From positions 1-42,921 of the forward strand of contig JAEYOX010000062.1 in NCBI GenBank assembly GCA_023411265.1: 42,921 bases of DNA. The letters run 5' to 3'. The position numbers and the translations under genes were made by a program. How positions within the stretch are numbered: the stretch's first letter is position 1; each line of letters begins with the position of its first letter. Below, piece after piece: positions 15,918 through 25,566 of the stretch. The DNA comes from Bacteroidota bacterium (GTDB lineage Bacteria; Bacteroidota; Bacteroidia; Flavobacteriales; Weeksellaceae). The notes under the pieces are model-generated. The model saw only the letters and a list, made by a program, of their open reading frames with translations. It ran no database searches and was not told where the DNA came from.

Positions 15918-18900
15918 TTATTTCTTAATCACTTTCACTGTTTTCACAGTTCCGTCTCTGTAATCCAGTTTCAGGATGTATAAGCCTGATTTCAGATCGC
16001 CGAGTCTGATCTGTGACTGTGGAGAAGCGATAGTTTTCACCATTCTTCCGGAAGCATCAATCACTGATACAGATTTCAGATCTTTCACATCAGAGATGTT
16101 GATTACATCGGTGAATGGATTCGGATATACTCTTACCTCTTTCGCATCTGCTTTAATTTCGCTGGTGCTCAATGCAGTAGCCGTTATCTTGATGTCATCA
16201 AGATACAGATAATATTCGTTCATATCGGAATACGCATGGAATCCAAGATAATACACCCCGGAGGTAGTTGGGGTAAAGGTGAGGTTATTCACTTCTACCG
16301 CCTGAGCTGTCAAGATGTTAGGATAATCTGCAATCTGCACTCCACCGTTGGCCGGTAACATGGCCGAAGGTGATGCTCCGTTTCCTACTACTACTTTCAT
16401 TTTTTCATCATAGAAAGTAGAGTTATTTCCGTACTTATAAGAAATATAATAAGTAGTTCCTGCCGTCATGTTAATACCCTGCGTAAAGAACCAGGCGTCT
16501 GCAGCCTGCGAAGAATGATAGGCGTACCTCAATACTTGAGAATTGAATCCCGGGCTGTCCGTAGGAGTCGGTGCGGTAGTCCAGTTGTTTCCGGAACCTC
16601 CGTTGGCTACAATACCACAGGCTGGCAAGGCCGGAACTGCAGCATTGTTGAAGTTCATCTCATATGGAACGTTCGTCGCATTACACAAGGTGGAGAATGT
16701 AGTCATATTGGACCATGCTCCCTTCTCTGTCGCGGAACATACTGATCTTACCCATACGTAATAGGTGGTGGCTGAAGCCATTCCTGTTGCCGTCATTCCT
16801 ACCGCTGCAGAGGTAAAGGAGTTGGATGCATCCAATACCGTAGCGGCCGTAGGAGGGGTAGCAGAAGTACTATAATAAATCTCATACCCGTTGGCAGGTG
16901 CCGTTGCAGGCGCAGTCCACATCAGATCTGCACCGTCCAGCGTTGGGTTCGAAGCTGTAAGTGCGGTCACATCACCACAACCTGGTATCGGTTCATAGAC
17001 AACATCATCTACCAGAATACTGTAAGCCGGACTTCCGGTATGGCGGATGGCCAGAGTGCTAATTCCCGCGGGAACTCCGGTAATATTCAGCGTATAATTA
17101 TCGATGACACTAACACTGGAAGCCGTATAGGTTCCGAGTACGGTGAAGGTCGCAACATCCGATGGATCTGACATGTAACCGATTTCCAGGATGCCTCCTG
17201 CAGTATAATTGGCTCTCCCCTTAAATCTAAGTCTGTAGTTTCCTGAACTCAGCGTGGTAACCTGAGGCATGGTAACATAGACATTGCTGGAACTGCTGTC
17301 GCCGTATACATATAGGGCATTAGGGCCGCTCATCACTGTACTTGCCATGACATAGGCATCGGCATAAGTCCCTGTGCTTATTTTAGACCAGCACGTAGGA
17401 AGTGTATTGACCGTAGTGGTGTTGAAATTCTCAGAAAATTCAGTTACCGGAATACATGCAGTAGTGAATGACGCTGACAATGACCACATGCTGAGATCTC
17501 CTGAACCACAATCGGATCTCACCCAAACATAATAGTTCGTAGCCGGATTCAAGCCCGTGAGAGCAGCCGGAGAAGCGGCAGTAATTACAGAATTAGATGC
17601 ATCCAGAACGGTACTTGCCGTAGGGGCAGTAGCGGAGGTACTGTAGTACACTTGGTAACCGTTGCCCGGAACTGTAGCGGGTGCTGTAAAGGACACAGAC
17701 GCTCCGTCAGAAGTAACTCCGGATACTGATACTGCCGTAGGTTCTATACAGGTAGGTGATTCCATGATGAGAATATCATCAATGTATAAATTATACTGAT
17801 TGGCATCCGAATAAATATTGAATCCTATATAATAGACTCCTGAAGTAGCAGGGGTAAAATCGTGATATTCCTGCACCGCCGAACCTACTCCTGTAATGGC
17901 ACTGTAATCATGAATCACATTGGTCTGCGTAGCCGCATCCTGTGCCGTTCCATAGGTTATTTTCAGTTTTTCGGTATAGGTTGTAGAGTTCTGTGAATAC
18001 TTAAAGTAGATTCGGTAGCTGGTTCCGGCCGTAAGGTTAACTCCGCCGGTATGGAACCAGGCATTGGCTGCGTTTGAGCTATTGTATAAATACGTCAGCA
18101 CTTTGCTGGAAAAGCCGTACAAATTTAGGGAAGAGGTGGTCCAGTTATTTCCGGATCCCAGATTTTCCCGAACGGTACACACCGGCATATCGGGCGTGGT
18201 CGCGTTTTCAAAATCTATAGAATAAGGCAACGCAAATACGGTACACGGCGTATAAACAATGTACGGTATTGACCATGGACTCTTATCGGATGCTGAACAT
18301 ACAGAACGTACCCATACATAATACTGAGTACCTGAAGACAACCCGTTGATAGTCGCCGATAATGAAGTTGAAGTGACAGAATTGGTAGCATCCAAAACCG
18401 TAGAAGCCGTAGGTGCAGTAGCGGAAGTGCTGTAATACACTTCATATCCATTGGCCGGAGCAGATCCGGAAGCAGGTGCAATCCAGTTGGCTGTTACGCT
18501 GCTGGTGGTATGACCGGAGAAGGTAATTCCTGTTGGAGGATAACATGTTGGTGCCTGCTCCCATACCACATCATCCCAATAGTAGGATTTTCCGTCTGAA
18601 GAGTTTTTTACCGCCAGTCTCGCATTGGCAGGGATCCAGTTGGGGATCACGACAGAATAATAACTGCTGTTGTATGATGTATTCGTAATATCCAGGGTCT
18701 CGAGCGTTACAAAAGTATTGGCATCTGTTGCATCTGTTACATATCCCACTTCCAGCGCTCCTGGTGTTGTCGATACTCTGGCTTTAAATCTCAACCAGTG
18801 AGTTCCCGCATTCACGTTGCTGAACTCAGGCAGAACCACAATAACCGGAAGCTGTGATGTAGAAGCATACTGATAAATATTTCTTTGACCTGAAGCAGGG

Positions 18901-19841
18901 GTGGTACTGCTGATGGTTTGGCTTCCTGCGTCTGTAGCAGGTACAATCCTGGCCCAGCACATAGGCACGATAGACCCGGTAGCATAACTGTCAAAATTTT
19001 CTGTCAACGTGGCCACTGGTGCACATACAGTAGTAAAACTCACAGGTCCTACCCAGGCACTTTTCACGGTCGCAGAGCAGGAGGATCTCACCCATGCGAA
19101 ATACACTGAGGATGATGACAGACCGGTCAGATCTGCCGTCGTAGTCATTGAAGTAGCGGAGTTAGTGGCATCCAGTACAGTAGTTGGTGTGGGCGGCGTA
19201 TTGGAAGTGCTGTAATACACTTCGTATCCGTCGGCGGGTGCTGTAGAAGCCGCAGTCCAGGAAAGGGATACGGTCGTAAGCCCCGGAGCTCCGGCAACCA
19301 GTGCAGAAGGCACCCAGCATGAAGGTGCTGTTACGACCAGCGTATAATCATGCACTTCTCCATATGAACCGAACGCCCCGCTGTTATCACACGGAAGAGG
19401 CTGATCGCTATAGCGGTTCCCCACCCTCATCCGATAGGTTCCCGGTGTTACGGTTCCTGGTATGGTGATGGTGCCGGTAGTAGTATTGACTCCACCGACT
19501 GAGGCAGAGGATCCCGAGCCAATCAATTCGGGAGCTGCATCTGTGAAGGACTGGCTATTATCAAAATCTGCCCAGATCCTCACTTGCTGACTGCTGAAAT
19601 TATGGGTTACCGTAAAAGTATACGGCGTTCCGATTTCCAGCGTAATGGTCTGGGAAGTAAAATCCCCGTAATCCCCCGGGGAGCATCCGGTGTTCATGTG
19701 ACTGAAACCGGCGGATGCAATGGAGAAACTGTCAATCTCATCTCCATCTGCACAACCATCGTCAAACGTTGGCGTACAATACTGTGCATTGACCTGCCCT
19801 ATAAACAGGAGTAATGCGGTTAAAAAATAAATTCTTCTCAT
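15918..19841 (-). CDS. Large modular T9SS-secreted adhesin-like protein (GEVEDY/FN3/MAM)
   Basis: A 1307-aa secreted protein. A signal peptide MRRIYFLTALLLFIGQVNAQ precedes a GEVEDY-type domain (about 21-172; ends SYGEVHDYTLVV), then four FN3 domains (about 173-270, 431-530, 693-790, 954-1050), each followed by a MAM/cleaved-adhesin-like domain (272-430, 532-690, 795-950, 1055-1220), and a T9SS type A sorting tail VRVYPNPFTD...GRMVKTIA...VKVIKK (1235-1307). The tail and the first MAM module are close relatives of those in the protein at 5847; for example both contain LPEFSNVNAGTHWL. It should be exported across the outer membrane and displayed or released. FN3 repeats carry the same motif YYSTS.TPPTA in each copy, indicating internal duplication. 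Carbohydrate or surface binding is likely but not shown; no protease or glycosidase motif is visible. Confidence 0.88.
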   Translation of the reverse strand: MRRIYFLTALLLFIGQVNAQYCTPTFDDGCADGDEIDSFSIASAGFSHMNTGCSPGDYGDFTSQTITLEIGTPYTFTVTHNFSSQQVRIWADFDNSQSFTDAAPELIGSGSSASVGGVNTTTGTITIPGTVTPGTYRMRVGNRYSDQPLPCDNSGAFGSYGEVHDYTLVVTAPSCWVPSALVAGAPGLTTVSLSWTAASTAPADGYEVYYSTSNTPPTPTTVLDATNSATSMTTTADLTGLSSSSVYFAWVRSSCSATVKSAWVGPVSFTTVCAPVATLTENFDSYATGSIVPMCWARIVPATDAGSQTISSTTPASGQRNIYQYASTSQLPVIVVLPEFSNVNAGTHWLRFKARVSTTPGALEVGYVTDATDANTFVTLETLDITNTSYNSSYYSVVIPNWIPANARLAVKNSSDGKSYYWDDVVWEQAPTCYPPTGITFSGHTTSSVTANWIAPASGSAPANGYEVYYSTSATAPTASTVLDATNSVTSTSLSATINGLSSGTQYYVWVRSVCSASDKSPWSIPYIVYTPCTVFALPYSIDFENATTPDMPVCTVRENLGSGNNWTTSSLNLYGFSSKVLTYLYNSSNAANAWFHTGGVNLTAGTSYRIYFKYSQNSTTYTEKLKITYGTAQDAATQTNVIHDYSAITGVGSAVQEYHDFTPATSGVYYIGFNIYSDANQYNLYIDDILIMESPTCIEPTAVSVSGVTSDGASVSFTAPATVPGNGYQVYYSTSATAPTASTVLDASNSVITAASPAALTGLNPATNYYVWVRSDCGSGDLSMWSLSASFTTACIPVTEFSENFNTTTVNTLPTCWSKISTGTYADAYVMASTVMSGPNALYVYGDSSSSNVYVTMPQVTTLSSGNYRLRFKGRANYTAGGILEIGYMSDPSDVATFTVLGTYTASSVSVIDNYTLNITGVPAGISTLAIRHTGSPAYSILVDDVVYEPIPGCGDVTALTASNPTLDGADLMWTAPATAPANGYEIYYSTSATPPTAATVLDASNSFTSAAVGMTATGMASATTYYVWVRSVCSATEKGAWSNMTTFSTLCNATNVPYEMNFNNAAVPALPACGIVANGGSGNNWTTAPTPTDSPGFNSQVLRYAYHSSQAADAWFFTQGINMTAGTTYYISYKYGNNSTFYDEKMKVVVGNGASPSAMLPANGGVQIADYPNILTAQAVEVNNLTFTPTTSGVYYLGFHAYSDMNEYYLYLDDIKITATALSTSEIKADAKEVRVYPNPFTDVINISDVKDLKSVSVIDASGRMVKTIASPQSQIRLGDLKSGLYILKLDYRDGTVKTVKVIKK

Positions 19842-20143
19842 AATAAAAACATTTTTATATTATGGCTAAAATTATATAAAATTTATTAAAAAGCAAATTT
19901 TAATTCAAAATTAAATTGAATATAAAATGAACTCTTCATCAAAATAAGCAAAAAGTTAAATAGATATCATTATTAAAAGGAAAGATGATAAGAGCTAAAA
20001 GTAAAAGTAAGCGTACTCAGATTGTATTGGCTCGTATTGAAAAAATCAATCATCGTGCGAGTCTTCTCCTGATCTATTGAAAAAATATTGCTTGTTTTAT
20101 TGCGGTATTCTTCGTAAATTTCAAGTGAGAAAAGCCCGATATT
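19842..20143. other. AT-rich divergent intergenic region
   Basis: This 302-bp stretch separates the leftward 1307-aa gene from the rightward stress-protein gene and must hold both promoters. The left half (19842-19980) is extremely AT-rich. A 31-codon frame at 19985-20080, preceded by an AAAGGAAAG stretch, is open but has no recognisable features and is not called as a gene. No clear consensus promoter could be placed. Confidence 0.5.
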
Positions 20144-21007
20144 ATGAAAACTATTTTAGTTCCTACTGATTATTCAGAAAATTCCAAAGCCGGAATGAAG
20201 TTTGCGCTTCAATGGGCCGACAAGGAGGAGGTAAAACTTCTGTTTATACATGTCCTGCAGGTGAAGCGGGAAACCGGAATGACTGAACATGAATATCATC
20301 ATTGTATTGCCGGAAAGCTAAGGCACGAAAAGCACGTATTAGAAACGTTTCTTCAGGCTGTTTTTGCGGAGTTTAACGTACAGCCGGAACATTACGCTAT
20401 TGAAGTCGTAGAAGGTTTCAGTGCAGATACTTCTCTTCTGGCTTACTGTGAACGACATTCGGAAATCAGTTATATCTGCATCAGTACCAGAGGCGCGAGC
20501 GGAATTCAAAAAGTACTGGGTACCAACACTGGAAATCTGATTACCGCTTCTGCAACTCCTGTAGTAGCAGTTCCGCTGAATTACCAGGAAAACGGACTGA
20601 ACAAAATTTTATACGCCTCCGATTTCATGGATTATCCACAGGAAATCGAGAAAGTGATCAATTTTGCCAGGCCCTTGAAAGCACAAATAGAAATTCTGCA
20701 TTTTTCCTGGCCCTATGAGGACTATTCCGATGATTCAGCTTTTCAAAGGGATTATGAATACGGATTTACACTGAGTTTCCCGGCGCACGATGTAACGCAA
20801 AGACTGATTACTAATCTTCACGATGAAATTCAGGAAAAAAAACCTTCTGTAGTAGTCATGTTTACGCATCAGGAAAAAAAATTCTGGGATAAAATATTTT
20901 CTCCAAGCAAAACTGAGCTGCTTTCTTTCCGGCTGGATGTGCCACTGTTGGTATTCAGAAAAGAAAGAAAAAAACGAGGTGTTTCAGATAAGCTCCGACA
21001 TGAATAA
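20144..21007 (+). CDS. Universal stress protein, two UspA domains
   Basis: A 287-aa cytosolic protein with two UspA folds. The first (about 1-145) begins MKTILVPTDYSENSKAGMKFAL and ends with the ATP-binding loop STRGASGIQKVLGTNTGNL and TPVVAVP, so this half probably binds ATP. The second (about 150-275; ILYASDFMDYPQEIEKVINFA...PLLVF) lacks a clear GxxG nucleotide loop and looks degenerate, which is common in tandem Usp proteins. Such proteins aid survival under starvation or redox stress, by mechanisms that are poorly defined. The 3' end overlaps the next gene, a Crp-like regulator, by eight bases, so the two are translated together; the regulator may control or respond to the same stress. 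Confidence 0.93.
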   Translation: MKTILVPTDYSENSKAGMKFALQWADKEEVKLLFIHVLQVKRETGMTEHEYHHCIAGKLRHEKHVLETFLQAVFAEFNVQPEHYAIEVVEGFSADTSLLAYCERHSEISYICISTRGASGIQKVLGTNTGNLITASATPVVAVPLNYQENGLNKILYASDFMDYPQEIEKVINFARPLKAQIEILHFSWPYEDYSDDSAFQRDYEYGFTLSFPAHDVTQRLITNLHDEIQEKKPSVVVMFTHQEKKFWDKIFSPSKTELLSFRLDVPLLVFRKERKKRGVSDKLRHE

Positions 21008-21569
21008 AGAACTGCTTTCGCAGGTGTATCAACATCCGCTGATCTCCTCCCCTGAAATGGACAGTATTATAAATGCCCATGAAAAAATTATATTTCCAAA
21101 AGGAGATTTTATTTTAAGAGAGGGTCAACTTGCGGACTGTTATATGATTCTGGAGAGCGGCCTCATGCGCTCTTTTGCCTATAATTATCAGGGCAGGGAC
21201 ATTACTATGGATTTCTTCTGCCCACATGACATCGTGATCGAAGTGCTTTCTCTCTTTCAACAGACACCGGCGCAGGAAAACATTCAGGCTCTTACGGATT
21301 GTGTATGCTGGAAAATAGAATTGAATGTTTTTCAGGAACTTTTTCATACCATCAGAGGTTTCCCGGAATGGGGGCGATTGTGGATGACAGGCAGACTGTT
21401 TCATTTCAAACAAAGATCGGTAGAAATGGTGACAGTTTCAGCCAAAGAACGGTATATGAAACTCATCAGGGAAAAACCACAGGTGATACGCCACTCGCCA
21501 ATGAAACACATCGCCAGCTATCTCGGCATTACCGATACTTCTTTCAGCAGGATCCGCAAAGAAATATGA
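21000..21569 (+). CDS. Crp/Fnr-family transcription regulator
   Basis: A 189-aa regulator. The cyclic-nucleotide-binding fold is clear (about 25-115; FPKGDFILREGQLADCYMILESGLMRSF), followed by the dimer helix and a C-terminal helix-turn-helix ending SPMKHIASYLGITDTSFSRIRKEI. The cAMP phosphate-binding arginine motif of E. coli Crp is absent, and there are no Fnr-type N-terminal cysteines, so the ligand is unknown. Many Bacteroidota genomes hold several such short Crp-like proteins. The frame is open further upstream to 20937, but the ATG at 21000 (MNKELLSQV) starts at the family position and overlaps the stress-protein stop in an ATGAATAA arrangement. Its targets cannot be read from the window; control of the upstream stress gene is a reasonable guess. 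Confidence 0.9.
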   Translation: MNKELLSQVYQHPLISSPEMDSIINAHEKIIFPKGDFILREGQLADCYMILESGLMRSFAYNYQGRDITMDFFCPHDIVIEVLSLFQQTPAQENIQALTDCVCWKIELNVFQELFHTIRGFPEWGRLWMTGRLFHFKQRSVEMVTVSAKERYMKLIREKPQVIRHSPMKHIASYLGITDTSFSRIRKEI

Positions 21570-21807
21570 GCCCTATTTCTTGCCATAAGACAAGTTCATT
21601 TTCACTTCTTCCTTTTACATTTGTACTGATGAAACCTATTGCGTTTACTTTTTACTTAAAATGGAAATTTCAAGATATTCCCTTGCATAGGTAAAAACGG
21701 TCATTGTTGGGATTTTTTTTAGATGGATAGATCTACAACATATGGAGAATCCAACAGCTGAATGATTCAGTGATTAATAAATATTCATCCCTAAATAATA
21801 AACTAAA

Positions 21808-22197
21808 ATGGAAATGAAACAAAACGTAGTATGCTGGTTCGAAATGTATGTTGATGACATGGAAAGAGCCAAACAGTTTTACAGCACCGTCCTGAATGTC
21901 CACATTGCGGACGGACCTGAAATGGAAGGAATGTCCGGAGTGCAAATGGCCTTTTTCCCTTGGCTAGAAAATGCCCCTAATGCCAACGGAGCCTTAGTGA
22001 AAATGAACGGAATGTCTCCCGGAACAGGAGGAACTTTGGTGTATTTCCAGAGTGAAGATTGTGCCGTGGAAGAAAAACGTGTGGAAGCTGCAGGTGGAAA
22101 AGTAGAACAGCCTAAAATGTCCCTCGGCGAACATGGCTTCTGCTCTGTATGTATCGATACCGAAGGGAACAGATTCGGCCTACACTCTATGAAATAA
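21808..22197 (+). CDS. VOC (glyoxalase/bleomycin resistance) family protein
   Basis: A 129-aa protein of the vicinal oxygen chelate fold, with two beta-alpha-beta-beta-beta repeats. It starts NVVCWFEMYVDDMERAKQFY, typical of the N-terminal repeat, and ends with the second repeat FCSVCIDTEGNRFGLHSM. Family members use paired repeats to hold a metal and catalyse isomerisation, dioxygenation or thiol transfer, or to bind antibiotics. Candidate metal ligands are the Glu in WFEMY and the His near the end, but the substrate cannot be told. This subgroup (YdcE/Glo_EDI_BRP-like with PGTGGTLVYFQ) is common in soil Bacteroidota and is usually annotated only as VOC family. It stands alone, 62 bases before the SRPBCC-DinB gene in the same direction. 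Confidence 0.88.
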   Translation: MEMKQNVVCWFEMYVDDMERAKQFYSTVLNVHIADGPEMEGMSGVQMAFFPWLENAPNANGALVKMNGMSPGTGGTLVYFQSEDCAVEEKRVEAAGGKVEQPKMSLGEHGFCSVCIDTEGNRFGLHSMK

Positions 22198-22259
22198 TCT
22201 TCTAAGCCGTAACTTGTATTCCGGCCTGGATTTTTTTAAATCTATTTTAAACTATTATT

Positions 22260-23327
22260 ATGAAAACGTTAAAGAAGATCCTGCTCATCCTTCTGATTAT
22301 TATTGCAATTCCGATGATTGCAGCACTATTCGCACCCCGGAAGGGTGGCAGCGAAGGCCAGATTGTGATCAACAAACCTAAACAGGAAGTGTTTGATTAT
22401 ATAAAATATGTGAAAAATCAGGATAATTTCGGTGTATGGCATCTTTCTGATCCCGACATGAAAACCCACGCTGAAGGAACAGACGGTACAGAAGGCTTCC
22501 GATACAGCTGGACCAGCGAGAAAATGGGTAAAGGCGCACAGGTGATCACCAAAATTGAGGAAGGAGAACGGGTGGAAACCGACATGTACTTTTATGATGT
22601 TGATGAAAGCCCGAGCAAAGCCTATTTCACTACCGAAGAGCAGTCGCCCGGGCAAACGCTGGTAAAATGGGGAATTTCCTGGGAAACACCTTATCCGTGG
22701 AACCTCATGAATTGGTTTGTGAATATGGATGATGACTTCAATACAGGGCTGAAAAATCTGAAAAAATTGGTAGAAGAACAGAAAAGCCCTTCCCCGGAAA
22801 CCACTTTCGCCCTCTCCTATTATCAGGAAACTTTTGGCAATCTGGAAAAACAGGTGAAGGGACTCACTCAGGAACAGATGCACTTCAAGCCTTCAGAAAA
22901 CGAATGGTCTGTAAGCCAATGTCTGGAACATATTATTATTACAGAAAAAATGATTTTCGATATGATTCAGGAAACAATGGAGCAACCTGCCAATCCTGAG
23001 CGTAAAAAAGACATCCAATACACCGACCGGGAAATCATCGCCAACGCTACCGACCGCACCACAAAATACAAGGCGCCGGAATTGCTTGTCGGAAAAGGAA
23101 AATACAACGATCCGGAAACAGCGCTGAAGGAACTCCGGAAACAGCGTGGAACTATTCTGGCTTTCATTAAAAATACACCAACCGAAGAATTGAGAAACCG
23201 GGTGAGCGAATCTCCGACAGGATTTGCAGATGCTTATCAATCGGTCCTGTTTCTGGCGGGGCATACGGCGAGGCACACGCTGCAAATTGACGAAATAAAA
23301 GCCAGTGCAGGGTTTCCGAAATCTTAG
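22260..23327 (+). CDS. SRPBCC-DinB fusion protein, membrane anchored
   Basis: A 355-aa protein joining two domains that are normally separate. Residues 1-25 (LKKILLILLIIIAIPMIAALF) form an N-terminal membrane anchor or uncleaved signal. Residues about 35-175 are an SRPBCC/polyketide-cyclase-like ligand-binding fold (IVINKPKQEVFDYI...ISWETPYPWNLMNWF). Residues about 185-350 are a DinB/YfiT-type four-helix bundle, with the metal-site histidines in QCLEHIIITE and GHTARHTLQIDEI. DinB domains with such a His triad bind a divalent metal and may act as thiol- or glutathione-like S-transferases; SRPBCC domains bind hydrophobic ligands. The combination suggests one protein that binds a hydrophobic compound and modifies it, but this is inference. 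No frameshift is involved: the frame is continuous through the linker near residues 175-185. Confidence 0.88.
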   Translation: MKTLKKILLILLIIIAIPMIAALFAPRKGGSEGQIVINKPKQEVFDYIKYVKNQDNFGVWHLSDPDMKTHAEGTDGTEGFRYSWTSEKMGKGAQVITKIEEGERVETDMYFYDVDESPSKAYFTTEEQSPGQTLVKWGISWETPYPWNLMNWFVNMDDDFNTGLKNLKKLVEEQKSPSPETTFALSYYQETFGNLEKQVKGLTQEQMHFKPSENEWSVSQCLEHIIITEKMIFDMIQETMEQPANPERKKDIQYTDREIIANATDRTTKYKAPELLVGKGKYNDPETALKELRKQRGTILAFIKNTPTEELRNRVSESPTGFADAYQSVLFLAGHTARHTLQIDEIKASAGFPKS

Positions 23328-23480
23328 AGAAATATATTTAAGTACAAATATATCTCTTTGCGGATGTACTCGTAGGATTAAATCAAAACCACCGAACCTT
23401 GGGAAACGTAACGTTGAGAAAATGAGGATTTAATTCATTCAAAAGGATCTAATTCGCGGCACAATGCAATGGGTTCGACA

Positions 23481-23515
23481 TAAAATTGCCAAAGTCTGGA
23501 ACTTTGGCAATTTTA
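23481..23515. terminator. Bidirectional terminator between convergent genes
   Basis: A perfect 14-bp stem (TAAAATTGCCAAAG, seven-base loop, CTTTGGCAATTTTA) lies between the rightward SRPBCC-DinB gene and the leftward peptide transporter. A-tracts and T-tracts on both sides suit both directions. Confidence 0.92.
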
Positions 23516-23549
23516 TTTAAGGTTTATATTTAGACTTAATTTGCATCTA

Positions 23550-25343
23550 TTAACGAATACCGTGCATCAGCTTTTTCATGACGGGGCTCAGCAACATGGC
23601 GAGTAATCCCATTCCTATGGGTACGATGGTAAAGATCAGGAAGAAAGTTCCGATGGAATATTCATTTGAAATTTTATCAATCATTCCACCCATAGCTCCT
23701 GCCGACTTCTGCCCTACTGCAATGGCGAGATACCACACCCCGAACATAAACCCGATCATGCGCGGCGGTACCAGTTTACTGACATACGACAGCCCCAATG
23801 GCGACAGGCACAATTCGCCCATGGTATGAAACAGATAGGCCAGAATAAGGAAAATCATGCTCACTTTTGCGGTCATGGCACCCTGCGGAATTTCCCAGGC
23901 TCCGTATGCCAGTATACCAAAGCCAATTCCCAAAAGGATAAGACCGAAACCGTATTTCATTCCTGCGCTCGGATTGTATTTGCTTTCCCACCATTTGGAA
24001 AATAACGGTGCCAAAGAAATAATAAAAAAGGAATTGAGGATGGCAAACCAGGACGCATCAATAGTGTTGCCCGGTTCGGAAAATTTATTGAATAATCTGA
24101 ATAATACCAAAGCCCAGATACCGATGAAGGCAATACCCAGAATGATATTGGAAACACTGATTCTCTTGAAGGTCTGCCCGAAAAGTTTCAACAGCACCCA
24201 TGAAACGATGATGAGCGGAACCGTGGTAAGCAGCGCATCAATAATTTTAAAAATCATGGCAGCAGAACCTTCCAGTTCCCGATTAGTATAGCTGTCTGCA
24301 AAAATAGTCATGGAACCTAAAGACTGTTCAAATGCCATAAAAAAGAACACCGTAAAAAGCCCGCAAAAACACACGGCAATAATTCTGTCCCGGGTAATAG
24401 TGGAATATCTTGCAATACGGGAAATGAGCAGGATGAGGAAAGATACTAAGGCAAGCAGCACTACAAAGCTGGTTCCGCTCAATGTTCCTACGGTGAAAGG
24501 CAGCAGGTTGATATTTTCTATTTTCTCCAGCGGATCATTGAAAAGATACAGCAAACCACCAACTGCTGAAACCGCGATTAGAACATAATCCAGCATTTTG
24601 AAAGGATTTCTTTTGTCCGTAGCTTCATTCACTACCACAGGACCTCCTGCTATATCGGGAATTTCATCAGCCACATCTTCCGGCTTCAATTCTTTAAGCC
24701 TTGATGGTGGCGCACCGATATCCCCGAAAATGGGTTTGGCCAACCAGAACTGGAGACAGCCCAACATCATGAAAATCCCTGCCAGACCAAATCCCCATGA
24801 CCATCCGAAATTTTCGCCCAGATATCCGCAGAGCATCATTCCGAAAAATGCACCGGCATTCACGCCCATATAGAAAATAGTGTAGGCACCGTCTTTTTTC
24901 TCGTTTTTCCCCTTATACATAGTGGAAATCATGGAGGTAATATTGGGTTTAAAAAAACCTGTTCCTATGACCAGCAAGGCCAAACCAAGATAGAAGAATC
25001 CTTTGGTTTCCACCGCCATAGCAGCATGACCCAGCGTCATAATGACACAGCCGATGACTACGGCCATGCGGTAACCCGTAAACCGGTCGGCGATATAACC
25101 TCCAATAAGTGGAGTTAAATAAAGCAGAGACCCATAGGTTCCGATGAGTGCCAGCGCATTTTGTCGCGGCCATTCCCATCCAGGATTATCGGAAAGAAAG
25201 CCTGCGGTGAGAAATAATACCAGGAGCACCCGCATACCGTAGAAGGAAAAACGCTCCCACATTTCTGTGAAAAACAATACAAATAATGCGGAAGGATGAC
25301 CCAGCACCTGAGAATCGAAAACAGAACCCTGTTGATTTTGCAT
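23550..25343 (-). CDS. Proton-dependent oligopeptide transporter (POT/PTR2 family)
   Basis: A 597-aa major facilitator protein of the POT/PTR2 family, which imports di- and tripeptides with protons through the inner membrane. The signature FFTEMWERFSFYGMRVLLVLFL (about residues 25-46) contains the E-x-x-E-R-F/Y motif used in proton coupling, and the GGYIADR loop follows helix 2. Helices are spread over the whole length, with a charged central loop (about 215-250, KELKPEDVADEIPDIAGG). The length is larger than E. coli DtpA (500 aa), as is usual in Bacteroidota, which often carry two extra helices. It is a single-gene unit with terminators on both sides. Peptide specificity cannot be read from the sequence; the physiological link to secreted proteases in such organisms is plausible but not shown here. 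Confidence 0.94.
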   Translation of the reverse strand: MQNQQGSVFDSQVLGHPSALFVLFFTEMWERFSFYGMRVLLVLFLTAGFLSDNPGWEWPRQNALALIGTYGSLLYLTPLIGGYIADRFTGYRMAVVIGCVIMTLGHAAMAVETKGFFYLGLALLVIGTGFFKPNITSMISTMYKGKNEKKDGAYTIFYMGVNAGAFFGMMLCGYLGENFGWSWGFGLAGIFMMLGCLQFWLAKPIFGDIGAPPSRLKELKPEDVADEIPDIAGGPVVVNEATDKRNPFKMLDYVLIAVSAVGGLLYLFNDPLEKIENINLLPFTVGTLSGTSFVVLLALVSFLILLISRIARYSTITRDRIIAVCFCGLFTVFFFMAFEQSLGSMTIFADSYTNRELEGSAAMIFKIIDALLTTVPLIIVSWVLLKLFGQTFKRISVSNIILGIAFIGIWALVLFRLFNKFSEPGNTIDASWFAILNSFFIISLAPLFSKWWESKYNPSAGMKYGFGLILLGIGFGILAYGAWEIPQGAMTAKVSMIFLILAYLFHTMGELCLSPLGLSYVSKLVPPRMIGFMFGVWYLAIAVGQKSAGAMGGMIDKISNEYSIGTFFLIFTIVPIGMGLLAMLLSPVMKKLMHGIR

Positions 25344-25518
25344 ACTTTTAAATTTAGAAAAACCGAAAATAAAGATTTTTTTTGGAACATAAAGAAAGAT
25401 TGTCGTTTTTCTACAAGGATTGCCTTAGAATCGGGTCACCTGTACTGAGTGCGATACCAAAGGACTTTCTGTCAAAAAAAATCCAACTGAAATCTCTCTT
25501 CTGATACATCAAATAAAA

Positions 25519-25543
25519 AAGCCGCCTCATTGCGAGGCGGCTT
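25519..25543 (-). terminator. Rho-independent terminator of the 314-aa T9SS gene
   Basis: On the minus strand a 10-bp stem (AAGCCGCCTC, five-base loop GCAAT, GAGGCGGCTT) is followed by a T-run, 24 bases past the stop at 25567. Confidence 0.92.
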
Positions 25544-25566
25544 CTGTAATATCCTATTGACAGAGT

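Noticed and set aside
19985..20080. 31-codon open frame with a purine-rich sequence before it
   Set aside because: Short, basic and without recognisable features, in an AT-rich promoter region; not enough support to call a gene.
20937..20999. Extended N-terminus of the Crp-like protein
   Set aside because: The extra 21 residues overlap the stress-protein gene and are lysine-rich with no family match; the ATG at 21000 begins at the expected position.
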